A stretch of DNA of 64,000 bases from Mycolicibacterium goodii (GCF_001187505.1 NZ_CP012150.1:6916048-6980047); one strand, 5' to 3'; shown: positions 17,457 to 27,378, counted from the stretch's first letter. The notes: generated by a model not told the origin, from the letters alone. Numbers and translations are program-made.

Positions 17457-18908
17457 ATGGCATCAGTCAATGATCGGATCGAGGGCGTCCTGCTGGGCAC
17501 GGCAACCGGTGATGCGCTCGGCGCGCCCTACGAGTTCCAGCCGGCACGAGGCCCCGAGCTGCCCGTGGACATGGTGGGCGGCAGGCCATGGGAGCCCGGC
17601 GAATGGACCGATGACACCGACATGGCGATCGCGATCGCCGAAGTCGCCGCCACCGGGGCGGATCTGCGCGGGGAGGGGGCCCAGGATGCGCTCGTGGCGC
17701 GCTGGCACGAATGGTCGCTGCGCGCCAAGGATGTCGGCATCCAGACGCGATCGGTGTTGTCCGGCGCCGCTCGCGGCGGCGACATCTCGGGTGCGCGTGC
17801 CCGCGCCGCGTCCGCTGTATTGCACGAGCAGACCGGCCGAACCGCCGGCAACGGTTCACTGATGCGGACCGCGCCGGTCGCACTGGCCTATCTCGACGAC
17901 GAGGACGCCCTCGTGGTCGCCGCCCGAGCCATCAGCGAGCTCACCCACTTCGACCCCGATGCCGGTGATGCCGTGGTGCTGTGGTCGTGCGCCATTCGCC
18001 ACGCAGTGCTGACGACCGAGCCCGACGTTCGGATTGGCCTCCGCCACCTCGACGTTGATCGCCGCAAGGTCTGGACAGAGCGGATCGAGCAGGCGGAGTC
18101 CGCGCACCCGTCGGACTTCGCCAACAACGGCTGGGTGGTTGCGGCACTGCAGGCGGCCTGGTCGGCAATCACCACGACGGCGGGGCGGGCCACTACGTCG
18201 CGTGCCGAGCATCTTCGCCTCGGCCTCGACGCCGCGGTCCGAGCCGGAAACGACACCGACACCGTCGCCGCGATCGCCGGCGGTCTGCTCGGTGCGGCGT
18301 ACGGCGCCTCGGCGGTGCCGTTGGAGTGGCGCCGCCTGCTGCACGGGTGGCCCGGCATGACCGCACGTGACCTCGTCGCGTTGGCGAACACCGTGGCGAG
18401 CAAGGGCAAGCCCGTTCGTGGGCCGGTCTACTCGGGCTTGCGGATCGACACCCTTGCGAGCCACCCGCACGATCGGAATGTGCTCCTCGGCGGTGTGGGG
18501 ATCCTGCGCAACCTGCCGCCCGAAGTGGACGCGGTGGTGTCGCTGTGCCGCGTCGCCGATGATGATGTCCCCCAGCAGATGCCACATGTTGAGGTCCGGT
18601 TGATCGACAGCACGGACCCGGAGGAGAACCCACACCTGGACTTCGTGCTGACCGAGGCCGTGCGTGCCGTCGAGCGGTTGCGCGCGGAGGGCCATACGGT
18701 GCTTCTGCACTGCGTCGAGGCCTACAGCCGCACCCCCACCGTCGCGGCGCTCTATGGTGCGCGTCTGCGCAACATCAACATTGACGACGCACTGCAAGAT
18801 GTCTTGGCTGCGCTACCGCACGCGAAACCGAATCCCGTGTTCCGCGACGCGTTGCGCCGGCTGGGTAGTGTGCGCCTCATGCACGAAGGGGCATACCGCC
18901 GTGACTGA
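17457..18908 (+). CDS. ADP-ribosylglycohydrolase fused to a dual-specificity phosphatase domain
   Basis: A 483-residue bifunctional protein. Residues about 5-310 are a DraG-type ADP-ribosylglycohydrolase: EGVLLGTATGDALGAPYEF, metal-binding WTDDTDMAIAI and GNDTDTVAAIAGGLLGAAYG. Residues about 330-475 are a dual-specificity phosphatase-like domain with HCVEAYSRTP, a C-x5-R active site. The protein could remove ADP-ribose from proteins or nucleic acids and dephosphorylate a linked substrate. The start is fixed by an excellent AAAGGAGGTG 6 bp upstream. The divergent NrtR-like gene probably controls it through ADP-ribose. Confidence 0.88.
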   Translation: MASVNDRIEGVLLGTATGDALGAPYEFQPARGPELPVDMVGGRPWEPGEWTDDTDMAIAIAEVAATGADLRGEGAQDALVARWHEWSLRAKDVGIQTRSVLSGAARGGDISGARARAASAVLHEQTGRTAGNGSLMRTAPVALAYLDDEDALVVAARAISELTHFDPDAGDAVVLWSCAIRHAVLTTEPDVRIGLRHLDVDRRKVWTERIEQAESAHPSDFANNGWVVAALQAAWSAITTTAGRATTSRAEHLRLGLDAAVRAGNDTDTVAAIAGGLLGAAYGASAVPLEWRRLLHGWPGMTARDLVALANTVASKGKPVRGPVYSGLRIDTLASHPHDRNVLLGGVGILRNLPPEVDAVVSLCRVADDDVPQQMPHVEVRLIDSTDPEENPHLDFVLTEAVRAVERLRAEGHTVLLHCVEAYSRTPTVAALYGARLRNINIDDALQDVLAALPHAKPNPVFRDALRRLGSVRLMHEGAYRRD

Positions 18909-18963
18909 CGGCGCAGGGCCTATGTGTGGAACGGCGTGCTGGGTACGAGGCACTCAGCGAATC

Positions 18964-19257
18964 ATGATTGGTGATGTGGCGGAGCCTTGGAGTTTGGAAG
19001 AAGTTCTACGGAATGAAGATCGGTCATTCGACCGACATCGGGATGAGGTGGTGGCAACGTATCGTGCAGCTGCACGCGTCATCAGGAGGCACCATGCAAG
19101 CCCGGAATTGTTCATTGCCATGGTGACATCAGCGACTTGCGTGGAGCGACTCAGGTACGCAGGCGATCGGAGTCGCGCAGTCCTCGATGGGCTACCCCTG
19201 ATGTGTAGCGGGCAATACACATGGGAGCCGTACACAGCCGACTTACCCACGAGCTAA
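18964..19257 (+). CDS. Hypothetical protein, 97 residues
   Basis: An open frame with mixed composition and a long helix (RHRDEVVATYRAAARVIRRHH). No family is recognised and no good Shine-Dalgarno precedes the ATG. It lies between the ADP-ribosylglycohydrolase and a secreted DUF4189 protein. Could be a small real gene or chance. Confidence 0.4.
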   Translation: MIGDVAEPWSLEEVLRNEDRSFDRHRDEVVATYRAAARVIRRHHASPELFIAMVTSATCVERLRYAGDRSRAVLDGLPLMCSGQYTWEPYTADLPTS

Positions 19258-19314
19258 CAGAACGACGTTCGGCGATTCCCGCACTGACGACGTCACAACC
19301 GCCGAGGAGCCAGT

Positions 19315-19713
19315 GTGAAGTTGTGCCAGGTGATTCTTCTCGTGACAGGCCTTGTCATCGGGGCCATGCCCGCCACGACGATTCCTGCGGCGGCTGATGT
19401 CGGGTGGATCGCCGTCGCGAAGTCGCCCAGCCACGAAGCGCTGGATTGGGGTGGCGGTCCGGGCAGCTCAAAGGCTGATGCGGAAGCCGCAGCCCTTCAA
19501 CTTTGTGCTCGATTGCAACCGGCTGGAAACTGCTATGTTGTGGCCAGCGGACCTGCGTGTGTCGCCGTGGTGTGGGATGTCTCAGAACCGTTGAACCTCG
19601 CGTTCGGCGGAGTCGGGGCCACACCGGCCGCAGCGCTCAGTGCCGCCGAAGCCGCCGCAGGTCCCTTCGCCAACAGCCCCGAGGTGCGCTGCACTTACCT
19701 CAGCCGGGGATGA
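19315..19713 (+). CDS. Secreted DUF4189 family protein
   Basis: A 132-residue exported protein. A signal peptide covers about the first 28 residues (LLVTGLVIGAMPATTIPAAA). The mature part has the DUF4189 pattern: WIAVAKSPSHEALDWG, SSKADAEAAALQLC and NCYVVASGPACVAVV, with paired cysteines likely forming disulfides. Start GTG is preceded by GAGGAG. The domain is common in mycobacterial secreted proteins; function is unknown. Confidence 0.85.
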   Translation: MKLCQVILLVTGLVIGAMPATTIPAAADVGWIAVAKSPSHEALDWGGGPGSSKADAEAAALQLCARLQPAGNCYVVASGPACVAVVWDVSEPLNLAFGGVGATPAAALSAAEAAAGPFANSPEVRCTYLSRG

Positions 19714-19771
19714 ACCGGTTTCCGCGACGGCGGGAGAGGACGCCCAGTTCCTCGCGCGTGGATGAACGACA

Positions 19772-20179
19772 TCATTGATCACGGCGCAGTTCATCGGCAA
19801 CGCGTGTGCCGAGGAGTTTTTCGGCCGAGTGCCGGTCCAGCTGGTCGAACGACAAGCACCGTTCCGGCCGTAGAAGACGAGCCAGATCTTCGGCAGAAAC
19901 CTGCGGTACCTGTAGAGCGATCTCGCGGGCTTCGTAGATATCGATGTTCTCGAAGTTCCAAATTCCAGGCTCACCATCCTGACGGTGGTAATCCTCGGTG
20001 ACGATCCAGTTCGCCAGGAATATCCGCCGGTGGGGAATCAACGTCCATACCTTGTATCGATCGATCTTGGCGCGGGCCTCGGGCCGGGTGAAGGCCAACC
20101 ATTGAAGACTGCCGTCGTCGATCCGATTCAGCCGCCAGTGCTCCCAGCCTAGGTTGACCGCCCTGCTGGTGGTCTTCAC
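19772..20179 (-). CDS. Hypothetical protein, third gene of the DUF3320 helicase operon
   Basis: A 135-residue protein with no recognised family. It starts with GWEHWRLNRIDDGSLQWLAF, then has IFLANWIVTEDYHRQ and a C-terminal helical region (SAEDLARLLRPERCLSFDQL). The GTG at 20179 overlaps the stop of the 98-residue gene by 4 bp and has GGAGAGG 11 bp upstream. Its linkage to the large helicase-nuclease suggests an accessory or immunity role, which is inference. Confidence 0.6.
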   Translation of the reverse strand: MKTTSRAVNLGWEHWRLNRIDDGSLQWLAFTRPEARAKIDRYKVWTLIPHRRIFLANWIVTEDYHRQDGEPGIWNFENIDIYEAREIALQVPQVSAEDLARLLRPERCLSFDQLDRHSAEKLLGTRVADELRRDQ

Positions 20180-20472
20180 GGCGTCGTGATCCTCTCCAAG
20201 ACCGTCGGGCGGTGTTGCCGGACATGAACATCGGGAAACCGGGCAAGTAAGGCACAAACGAAGGCGGATCGCTTGACGTTCAGTTCGTTCAGCAGCTCGA
20301 CCTGGCTCACGTTGCGCCCACCCCGGTCGTCGTAGTGAGCGGCAGGCTGGCTGCCGAGCTTCTGGAGCTTTTTCGCACCAGCGGGCTTGGATGCCGGTAC
20401 CGCAGGAATCTCAAGAATGCGAACCGCTTCGGCACCATCATCTGCTCTTGATCGGCAGTCACAACACCACAA
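20176..20472 (-). CDS. Hypothetical protein, second gene of the DUF3320 helicase operon
   Basis: Up to 98 residues. The C-terminal half (SQVELLNELNVKRSAFVCAL, then ARFPDVHVRQHRPTV) looks genuinely coding; the N-terminal half is low in structure (PAVPASKPAGAKKLQKL). Only a TTG at 20472, overlapping the 3' end of the large helicase gene, can start this frame, so the N-terminus is uncertain. Its stop overlaps the next gene by 4 bp. Function is unknown. Confidence 0.5.
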   Translation of the reverse strand: MWCCDCRSRADDGAEAVRILEIPAVPASKPAGAKKLQKLGSQPAAHYDDRGGRNVSQVELLNELNVKRSAFVCALLARFPDVHVRQHRPTVLERITTP

Positions 20473-23400
20473 GTCCCGACGGCGATATCTTCAACACTCC
20501 CCTATCGACGGCGGACTTCAGCGCGTCGTCGAGCCGAGCGCCAATCGCCTGGGTGACGCGGCGACCGCCAAACAACGCAAGCGCTTCGCGCTTGAGTTCC
20601 TCGCGCTCGATGCCGCCGGTCTGCTCGACGACAATCGACATGGCGTTGCCGATCTCGAGCAGGCTGACCTCATCGAGAGGTCGGCTCGCGCCTGCTTCGG
20701 GCTGACGCACAAACCGCCATTCGTCGGGGTTCACGCCCGCGGCCCAATAAAACTCGTCGCGTTCGCGCCGGTATTCGGCCGGCACGACTTGTTGAATCGA
20801 CCTGCGGCGGTCGTCGTTGACCCGGCCCAGTTCGAATGCCCCGGCGACGAGCTTGGCCAGCCGGTCCCGGTGAATCGGCGCCTCGGCTTCGATGATCTCG
20901 CGAACCACCGTCAGCACCTGACTCTTGGCCCACTGACCCGGAAGCGCATCGAGCACCGATTTGTCGCCGGCGATGCGCGGCGACCATTCCCGGAACGGCT
21001 GAATGTTGGGGTGTCCTTTGGGTTTCGGCGGCGCCACGGTGGGTGCCGTTTTCATCGGTCCGATCGTCACGGACTCGCGCTCTGACTCAGAAGCCGGCGG
21101 GGGGATCACGAGAGTCGGAATTTCCACAGGCTCGGACGGCTTCTCCACTGGCTGCGTCAGCCGGTGCTTGGCGTCGCTGACCGCTTGGCGAATCCGTTCG
21201 ATCGTCGCCTCCCGGTAGTTGAGCCACTCCGGCATCCACACGCGTTCGACGGACGGCCAGTGCATGAGGTTCGACAGGACGTCGATGGGCAGCCCGTCGC
21301 GGTCGGCGACGGTCCTGCGGCGGTACCACTCTGCGCCATCCAGCAGGACGGCGACGAGCGCGCGGTCGGGCTCGTCGGGATCGGCGATCACCAGGTCGAC
21401 GCGGAACTCCGACAACCCGACGTCGGTGCGGACGACGAAACCTTCGCTGCGCAGGGCATCGGCGATGTCGTCGCGATGCCGGTCGATCACCGGTTGGCGC
21501 TTGCCGCCGTCGATGATGGCCTCCACGCCGCGCGCCGCGAGCTCCAGGTACGCCTTGAGATGTTTGGTGCCGACCTGCGTGGTTTCCTCCGCGCGCAGAT
21601 CCGCGGGATCAAAGCTGGCGTAGAGCACCACTTCCCGGCGCGCACGCGTGACGGCCACGTTGAGGCGACGCTCCCCACCTGGTCGCGACAACGGGCCGAA
21701 GTTCAACGGCAGGACACCGTTTTCCTTCTTGCTGAACGCCACCGAGAACAGGATGGTGTCGCGTTCGTCGCCCTGCACGTTCTCCAGGTTCTTGACGAAC
21801 AACCCATCAGGTTCGTCCAGCGCCGCCAGCAGGCGCTCGTCGCGAGTGTCGCGCAGCATGTTCTCGATCAGGTCACGCTGCTGCGCGTTGAAGGTGATCA
21901 CACCGAGCGACGGCGCTTTTTCGGGTGATTCGGCGAATCGACGCCGGATGTCCTCCACGATGCGTTCGGCCTCGACCCGGTTGGTGCGCAGCGTCTTTCC
22001 TTTACCGGACCGGTCGAAGTGCCCGTCGACTCGCACCAGCGAGATGCCGTGCCCCGCGGTGCCGGCGTGCGGTGCGGGGAACGACGCCAGCTGGCCGCCG
22101 TAGTAGTGCATGTTGCTGAACGCGATCAGCGCTTCGTCCTGGCTGCGGTAATGCCAGGACAGCCACTGCTGCGGAACCCGCGCGTGCACACACTCGGTCA
22201 GGATCGACTCTTCGTCGGCGACCACCTCGGGGTTGTACTCCTCGTCGTCGTCGACGGTGGCGTTCGCCTCGGCGAAGCTCGTCGGCGGCATCTGCTTACT
22301 GTCGCCCACGACCACAACCGATTTCGCGCGTCCCATGGCGCCGATCGCGTCGGCGACCCGGATTTGCGATGCCTCGTCGAATACGACGATGTCAAAGATG
22401 TCCGAGCGCGCGGGGAAGAACCGTGCGACCGAGTCCGGGCTCATCAGCGTGCACGGCAGAATCTGGGTGATCAGTTCCCCGAAGTTGTCCATTAACGCGC
22501 GCACGCTCATTCCGCCGCGCTTGCGGTCAAGCTGACGGCGCAAGCCACCCACCTGCCCGGTGTCGGCGGCGGCGTCGAACTTGCGGCTGCTCAGCAACTC
22601 CGCGGGGATGGCCCGACGGAGCTCTTCGCGGATCGCGCTGGCACTGGAGGTGAAACGCTGAATCGTCTTGCTGTGGGCGGTGACATCGAAGTCGCCGAGG
22701 GCGCTGGCTTCGAGACGTTCGGTGACCGACGCCCGTGCCGCACCGTGATCGAACGCCAACGGCGCGTCCTCGGGCACCACCATGCCCTTGAGGATGTCGA
22801 CCCGGACGTGGTCCATACCGGCCTTGCGCAGCGGCTCGACATGGGTGACCAGATCAACCCAGCGTTCCGCCGAGGCCGGCGTCTGCAGCTTGCGGTCGGC
22901 ACGTGTCGTCCACCACTGCTCCAGAAACGCGCCCTCGCCCGCCCACATCCGCTGTTGGTTCTCGGAGGTGCCGGTCACCGCGCTCAGCCGTTCCCAGGCG
23001 GACGCCAGCCGCTGCAACGGCTGCGCCAACACACCCTGGTGGGTGTCTCGGTAGAAGGTGCGCATCGCGCTGACCCGCGGGTCATCCGGATGCTCGGCGA
23101 GGATCGTTCCGACGCGACGCACCGCGGCCAGAGATCCAGCGAGGCGCGCGGCATCCTCACCGACAAGCGGATTCCAGGACGTATCGATCAGCTGGGCGGG
23201 CAACATCGCGACACGGCTGCGGAGATCCGACACGTCGCGATACGTCGCCTCGATGTCGGCGGTCAGCGTGGACAGTGTCTTGAGCTTCACCGTCGACGGG
23301 TCGACCGCCAGCACACCGGCGAGCTGCTCACGCACGGCGCGCCGCCGCTTCTTGCGGCCGAAGAAGCCGGACTCGTCCGCTTCGACCGCGGACTTGTGGA

Positions 23401-26400
23401 TCGCCGGGATGTCGAGGTCCATCGCTGCCGGCGTGGCGGTCGACAGCCAGTCCGGTTGCGTCGCAGCGATCTTGGCCGACAGCTGCTCGATGCCGTTGAG
23501 CTGGTGCTGGCCGTTCGCCGCGTGCAGGCTGTCGACGGCCTCCAGTGGGAACCGGGGTTCGGCCGCCAGCCGGGCCCAGGCGTCCACGGCGATGGGGCTG
23601 TGCGCCTTGGCGAGCTGCTCGAGGGCCAGTCCGCCCTCCAGCACGTCTTCCAGCGCCGCATCGAACTCCACCGCGGCGGTGTAGACCTCCGCCGCGTCGA
23701 GACCGGTGGCGGGAACCGCGTCGATGAATCCCCACGCGTGCTCGCGGCGGGGCCGCGCCAAGTCGACCTTCTCCGGCAGTCCGCGCATCACCTCGTCGAC
23801 GGCGTCCAAGATCGACGGGTCCGCGCTGGCCACCAGGGATTTCGGCACCTCGAACGGCTCGACGTCGGGATCGGCGGCAAGCTCACGCGAGCGTGCGGTG
23901 TAGAGCGAATGACCGACGGCGTTCATCTCGTGCAGACGCTCGGCGTATCGCGCGAGGCTGCGGCGGCTGGATTCGGCGGACTGCAGTTTGGTGCGCAACA
24001 GGTCGGCGTCGTGGCTGACCCGCAGCTCCAGGGCCTCCTTGATCTGCGCTCGCACCGCGGCCGGCCGCGCCGACTTGTCGTGCAGATCCAAGGACAGTTC
24101 GCCCAGGCCAACACTTTCCAGACGTTTCTTCACCACGTCGAGCGCGGCGCGTTTCTCCGCGACGAACAACACCCGCCGCCCGGCCGCCATGGCGTGGGCC
24201 AACAGGTTGGTGATGGTCTGCGACTTGCCGGTGCCGGGAGGGCCCTCCAGGACGAAGGTCCGCCCACCGACGGCCTCCGCCACGGCCCGCAGCTGCGAGG
24301 AGTCCGCGGGAACCGGGACCGACGCCCCCAGTTGGTCGAGGTCGACGTCTTCCGACGCGGGCACCGGATCGTTGAACTGATTGGTCGGGGTCTCGATCAG
24401 GTGCTTCACCAAGGGGTTGCGCGACAGCACTTCCCAGGAGTCGTCGAGGTCTTTCCACAGTGGGAACTTGGCGAACTGCAAGATCGACAGGTGCACGGTG
24501 TCCTCGACGCGGAAGGCCAGACCGGCGTCGGCGATCGCGCGGCGCACGGAGGTGAAGGTGCCGGCCAGGTCGATGCCGGAGGCATCCTCGTCGGGGTTGG
24601 CCAGGCCGGGAATCTCCAATCCGAGTGCGGTGCGGAGCTTTTCGACCAGGCAGTAGTTGGGGGTGGACACGCCGGCTTCGTCGATGGTGAGCACGTAGCT
24701 CTGGCCGCGGTTGGACGTGTTCAGCGACACGGGCACCAAGATGAGCGGTGAGCGCAGTTCCCGGTCATTGAGGTGCCAGCTGAGCATCCCGAAGCCGAGG
24801 TAGAGGTTGTTGGCCCCGGTCTCTTCGCGGATCGTTCTCGCCTTGTACGCGAGGTTACGCAGTCCGCGTTGGTAGGACGCGTCGGTGATGTCGATGTAGG
24901 CGCTGTGCTTGTCGGCGAGCAGCAGTTCGCGTTCCTGCTCGGGCAGGTCGCGGCCGAATCGGATGCCGCGGGCCTGGTCGACGCTTTTCACCGCATCCGA
25001 GGCCAGCAGCGTGATCTTGTCGCCGGCGTTGATGGCGTCCTCGAACCGGGCGAGAGCCGGGCCGGGGATGTCGATGCGGAAGCCGGCACGGTCGGTGAAG
25101 TTGATCAACCGGTTACGCAGGCTGAGGTCGAGCAGGGCGTTCTTCCACTGGGTGATCCGAGCCGGGACAGCACCCGGCGTCACGGCCGGCTTGGTTTCGG
25201 TGGCCACGTACGGCATGATCACCGGGCCGTTGGCCGGTTTGTACTCGGTGACAACGACATTGCCCTGGTCGTCGACCGCGCGGCTCGGCAGCGGATAGAT
25301 CCGCGCCTGCCGGGCCTGGCGGATGTCGGTGATGCCGATGACGTCGCTGAGCCCGTCGGACAGGTGTTTGATCCGTGGGAGAGCGCGGGCGTCGGCGAAG
25401 GTCGCGCCGTCGGCCGACTGGGTGACCATCGTGGTCTCGATCAGGCCGATGGCGCAGAGGTCGACCTGGTTGGCCACCTCGACCGCCTCGGTCGTCGACA
25501 CGGTGCTCAACGCCGAGTTGGTCCGCCAGTAGCCGAGGAAGGCGTGGCCGCGCAGCACCCAGATGGTGGTGTTGATGCCGGCCTGCTCCAGCACGGCGGC
25601 CATCGTCAGGGTGGTGTCCAGGCAGGTCCCGAGTCGACCCTCGAGGACTTCCGCTGGGGTGCGGACCTTTTGGCCGTCGTCGCCCCAACTGGCCGGGGGT
25701 TCGGCGTAGCGGATGTCGCAGGCGCGCATCGCCTCGAACACCGCCCGGGCGATCGCGTCGACCCGGTCGGGATTCTCACTCTGGTAGCCGTCGATTGCCG
25801 AGTTCCCGGTGGCCTGCAGCAGGCGGTCGGACACCTTCGGCATGAGGGCCGCGACGGCCGCGGAGTTCGGCTGGACGTAGGCGGCGAGCATTTCCAGCGC
25901 GAGCTGCGTCGGCGACGCTTTCCACTGGTTGGCGGCCAGCACGTTGACCGGGTGCGCCGCCTCGGCGAGGGCGGCGCCGGCGGCGTCGCGGACGACGACG
26001 CGGATGTCGGCGGGTCGCTGCTCGTCGACGGTGAGCATGGAGGCGGGGTCGAGTTTGAGGTCGACATCGCGCAGCGTGGTCGGCCGGCCGGGTGACAGGT
26101 CGGCGTGGACTTCGCGCGGGCCGCCGTGCGAGCCTTCGGCACTGACGACGTCGATCTCGATCGTGGCGCCCAGCAGATCCCCGAAGGTGTTGTCGATGGT
26201 GATGTGGTCGATCACCGGGATGCGGCAGTGCGCCATCGCGTAGCTGAGGTCCGGGATGGCGGCGATGTCGATGCGCGGTGCACCGGGCTGCGGAGGTCGC
26301 GGTGGGGTGGGTACGCGGGGTGCGGTTTTGGTGGCCGTGTTCGTCGACACCGGTGTCTCGGAGGTGGCCGGCGTGTCCGTTTTGAGCGGTGAGACCGCGG

Positions 26401-26821
26401 ATTTGAGCTGGGCCAGCGCCGCGGCCGGTTCGGACGCGCCGATGGCGCGCAGCAGCAGCTCCGCGGAGTCGATGGCGCGGTAGGCCTCCGGTGCCGTGAA
26501 CGCGCCGGTGTGCGCCCACTTGTTGCGGACTTCGCGCAGCTCCTTGGCGTAGATCTCGGCCTGCCGGGGCATGCTGCGGTTGAACGGATAGCCGACATCA
26601 CCGAGCCGTTCGGTCATGGCGCGCAACATCATCGCCACGTCGGTGCTGCGGTATTCACCGCCGCCGCGGCCGTTGGCGGCATCTTTGCGACGGAGCAGCT
26701 CCGGCCATTCCGTTCCCGGCGGTAACGCCTTGGCCAGAACATGGTTGACGAACGGGGACAGGCCGCGGGCCAGCACGGTCAGCGCCTGCCCAACCAGAGA
26801 ATGGTGATCGCCGGTGTCCAT
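20459..26821 (-). CDS. Giant SF1 helicase-nuclease with HEPN, transglutaminase-like, DUF4011, Vsr-fold REase and DUF3320 domains
   Basis: A 2120-residue protein. Residues 1-145 resemble the Swt1-type HEPN (LREVRNKWAHTGAF, ELLLRAIGA). About 330-460 is transglutaminase-like (GTCLDTTLTMAAVLEQAG). DUF4011 begins near 555 (WKNALLDLSLRNRLINF). SF1 helicase: Walker A GPPGTGKSQ near 860, Walker B VVFDEASQ near 1480 and the late motif LNVAVTRARREVVLYAS. About 1763-1890 is a Vsr-fold nuclease of the REase_MTES_1575 type (VDLVIADPDEP, VAVLLDG). DUF3320 fills about 1940-2120. The start has GAGGGGGAG upstream. Such proteins occur in defence islands; action on foreign nucleic acid is inferred. Confidence 0.88.
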   Translation of the reverse strand: MDTGDHHSLVGQALTVLARGLSPFVNHVLAKALPPGTEWPELLRRKDAANGRGGGEYRSTDVAMMLRAMTERLGDVGYPFNRSMPRQAEIYAKELREVRNKWAHTGAFTAPEAYRAIDSAELLLRAIGASEPAAALAQLKSAVSPLKTDTPATSETPVSTNTATKTAPRVPTPPRPPQPGAPRIDIAAIPDLSYAMAHCRIPVIDHITIDNTFGDLLGATIEIDVVSAEGSHGGPREVHADLSPGRPTTLRDVDLKLDPASMLTVDEQRPADIRVVVRDAAGAALAEAAHPVNVLAANQWKASPTQLALEMLAAYVQPNSAAVAALMPKVSDRLLQATGNSAIDGYQSENPDRVDAIARAVFEAMRACDIRYAEPPASWGDDGQKVRTPAEVLEGRLGTCLDTTLTMAAVLEQAGINTTIWVLRGHAFLGYWRTNSALSTVSTTEAVEVANQVDLCAIGLIETTMVTQSADGATFADARALPRIKHLSDGLSDVIGITDIRQARQARIYPLPSRAVDDQGNVVVTEYKPANGPVIMPYVATETKPAVTPGAVPARITQWKNALLDLSLRNRLINFTDRAGFRIDIPGPALARFEDAINAGDKITLLASDAVKSVDQARGIRFGRDLPEQERELLLADKHSAYIDITDASYQRGLRNLAYKARTIREETGANNLYLGFGMLSWHLNDRELRSPLILVPVSLNTSNRGQSYVLTIDEAGVSTPNYCLVEKLRTALGLEIPGLANPDEDASGIDLAGTFTSVRRAIADAGLAFRVEDTVHLSILQFAKFPLWKDLDDSWEVLSRNPLVKHLIETPTNQFNDPVPASEDVDLDQLGASVPVPADSSQLRAVAEAVGGRTFVLEGPPGTGKSQTITNLLAHAMAAGRRVLFVAEKRAALDVVKKRLESVGLGELSLDLHDKSARPAAVRAQIKEALELRVSHDADLLRTKLQSAESSRRSLARYAERLHEMNAVGHSLYTARSRELAADPDVEPFEVPKSLVASADPSILDAVDEVMRGLPEKVDLARPRREHAWGFIDAVPATGLDAAEVYTAAVEFDAALEDVLEGGLALEQLAKAHSPIAVDAWARLAAEPRFPLEAVDSLHAANGQHQLNGIEQLSAKIAATQPDWLSTATPAAMDLDIPAIHKSAVEADESGFFGRKKRRRAVREQLAGVLAVDPSTVKLKTLSTLTADIEATYRDVSDLRSRVAMLPAQLIDTSWNPLVGEDAARLAGSLAAVRRVGTILAEHPDDPRVSAMRTFYRDTHQGVLAQPLQRLASAWERLSAVTGTSENQQRMWAGEGAFLEQWWTTRADRKLQTPASAERWVDLVTHVEPLRKAGMDHVRVDILKGMVVPEDAPLAFDHGAARASVTERLEASALGDFDVTAHSKTIQRFTSSASAIREELRRAIPAELLSSRKFDAAADTGQVGGLRRQLDRKRGGMSVRALMDNFGELITQILPCTLMSPDSVARFFPARSDIFDIVVFDEASQIRVADAIGAMGRAKSVVVVGDSKQMPPTSFAEANATVDDDEEYNPEVVADEESILTECVHARVPQQWLSWHYRSQDEALIAFSNMHYYGGQLASFPAPHAGTAGHGISLVRVDGHFDRSGKGKTLRTNRVEAERIVEDIRRRFAESPEKAPSLGVITFNAQQRDLIENMLRDTRDERLLAALDEPDGLFVKNLENVQGDERDTILFSVAFSKKENGVLPLNFGPLSRPGGERRLNVAVTRARREVVLYASFDPADLRAEETTQVGTKHLKAYLELAARGVEAIIDGGKRQPVIDRHRDDIADALRSEGFVVRTDVGLSEFRVDLVIADPDEPDRALVAVLLDGAEWYRRRTVADRDGLPIDVLSNLMHWPSVERVWMPEWLNYREATIERIRQAVSDAKHRLTQPVEKPSEPVEIPTLVIPPPASESERESVTIGPMKTAPTVAPPKPKGHPNIQPFREWSPRIAGDKSVLDALPGQWAKSQVLTVVREIIEAEAPIHRDRLAKLVAGAFELGRVNDDRRRSIQQVVPAEYRRERDEFYWAAGVNPDEWRFVRQPEAGASRPLDEVSLLEIGNAMSIVVEQTGGIEREELKREALALFGGRRVTQAIGARLDDALKSAVDRGVLKISPSGLVVL

Positions 26822-27012
26822 GGCTAAAACTCCCCCTCGTGTGACCTCGTGCGGACGGCCGCTACCCGCCTGACGCAGCGCGAGCTGGTGGGAAGGAAGT
26901 CCGACTCAATTGACAGCAATGAAAACATGCTTAGGCAGTCTTTGCTAGTACTGCAGACCGACGGATTGTATTGCGACATTGGTTACCTCGGGATTTCCCA
27001 CAGACCGAGGCG

Positions 27013-27378
27013 CTACGCGTCGGCGGTGGAGCCGCCGCCGAGGAACGCCCGGACAGTCGGCAGCACGTCCGGGCACATGTTCATCGCGGCCGAGGCCACC
27101 ACGACCGCCGTCTCGTACGGTGCGTAACCGCCGCCGGCGACGTAATCCAACGTCGTCGGCATGCCCGCACCACTGCGCAGCATGCGGCACGCCATCTTGC
27201 CTTGATCGATCACGTCGGTGATCGACGAGTAGTACACGCCCTCGTTGTCCAGCATCGCCACGAAGTCGTACTGGTCGGCGCGCGCCGGGGCGGCGAGCGC
27301 GGTGGCGGTCGCGGTCGTCGCGGCCAGACAGAGCGCTCCTGCTAGCGCACGCAGGTGCGCGGGGTGAGTGGCGATCAT
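27013..27378 (-). CDS. Secreted DUF732 family protein
   Basis: A 121-residue exported protein. The signal peptide ends near residue 34 (ALAAPARADQ). The mature part matches DUF732: DFVAMLDNEGVYYSSITDVI, then GKMACRMLRSGAG and a C-terminal MCPDVLPTVRAFL, with two conserved cysteines. AAGGGAG precedes the ATG. This family is typical of mycobacteria and not of defence systems, so it probably marks backbone sequence between two acquired operons. Confidence 0.88.
   Translation of the reverse strand: MIATHPAHLRALAGALCLAATTATATALAAPARADQYDFVAMLDNEGVYYSSITDVIDQGKMACRMLRSGAGMPTTLDYVAGGGYAPYETAVVVASAAMNMCPDVLPTVRAFLGGGSTADA

Noticed and set aside
22673..26095. Long plus-strand open frames opposite the giant helicase
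   Set aside because: They are Arg/Gly/Val-rich shadows of GC-rich codons on the other strand, with no domains or ribosome sites.
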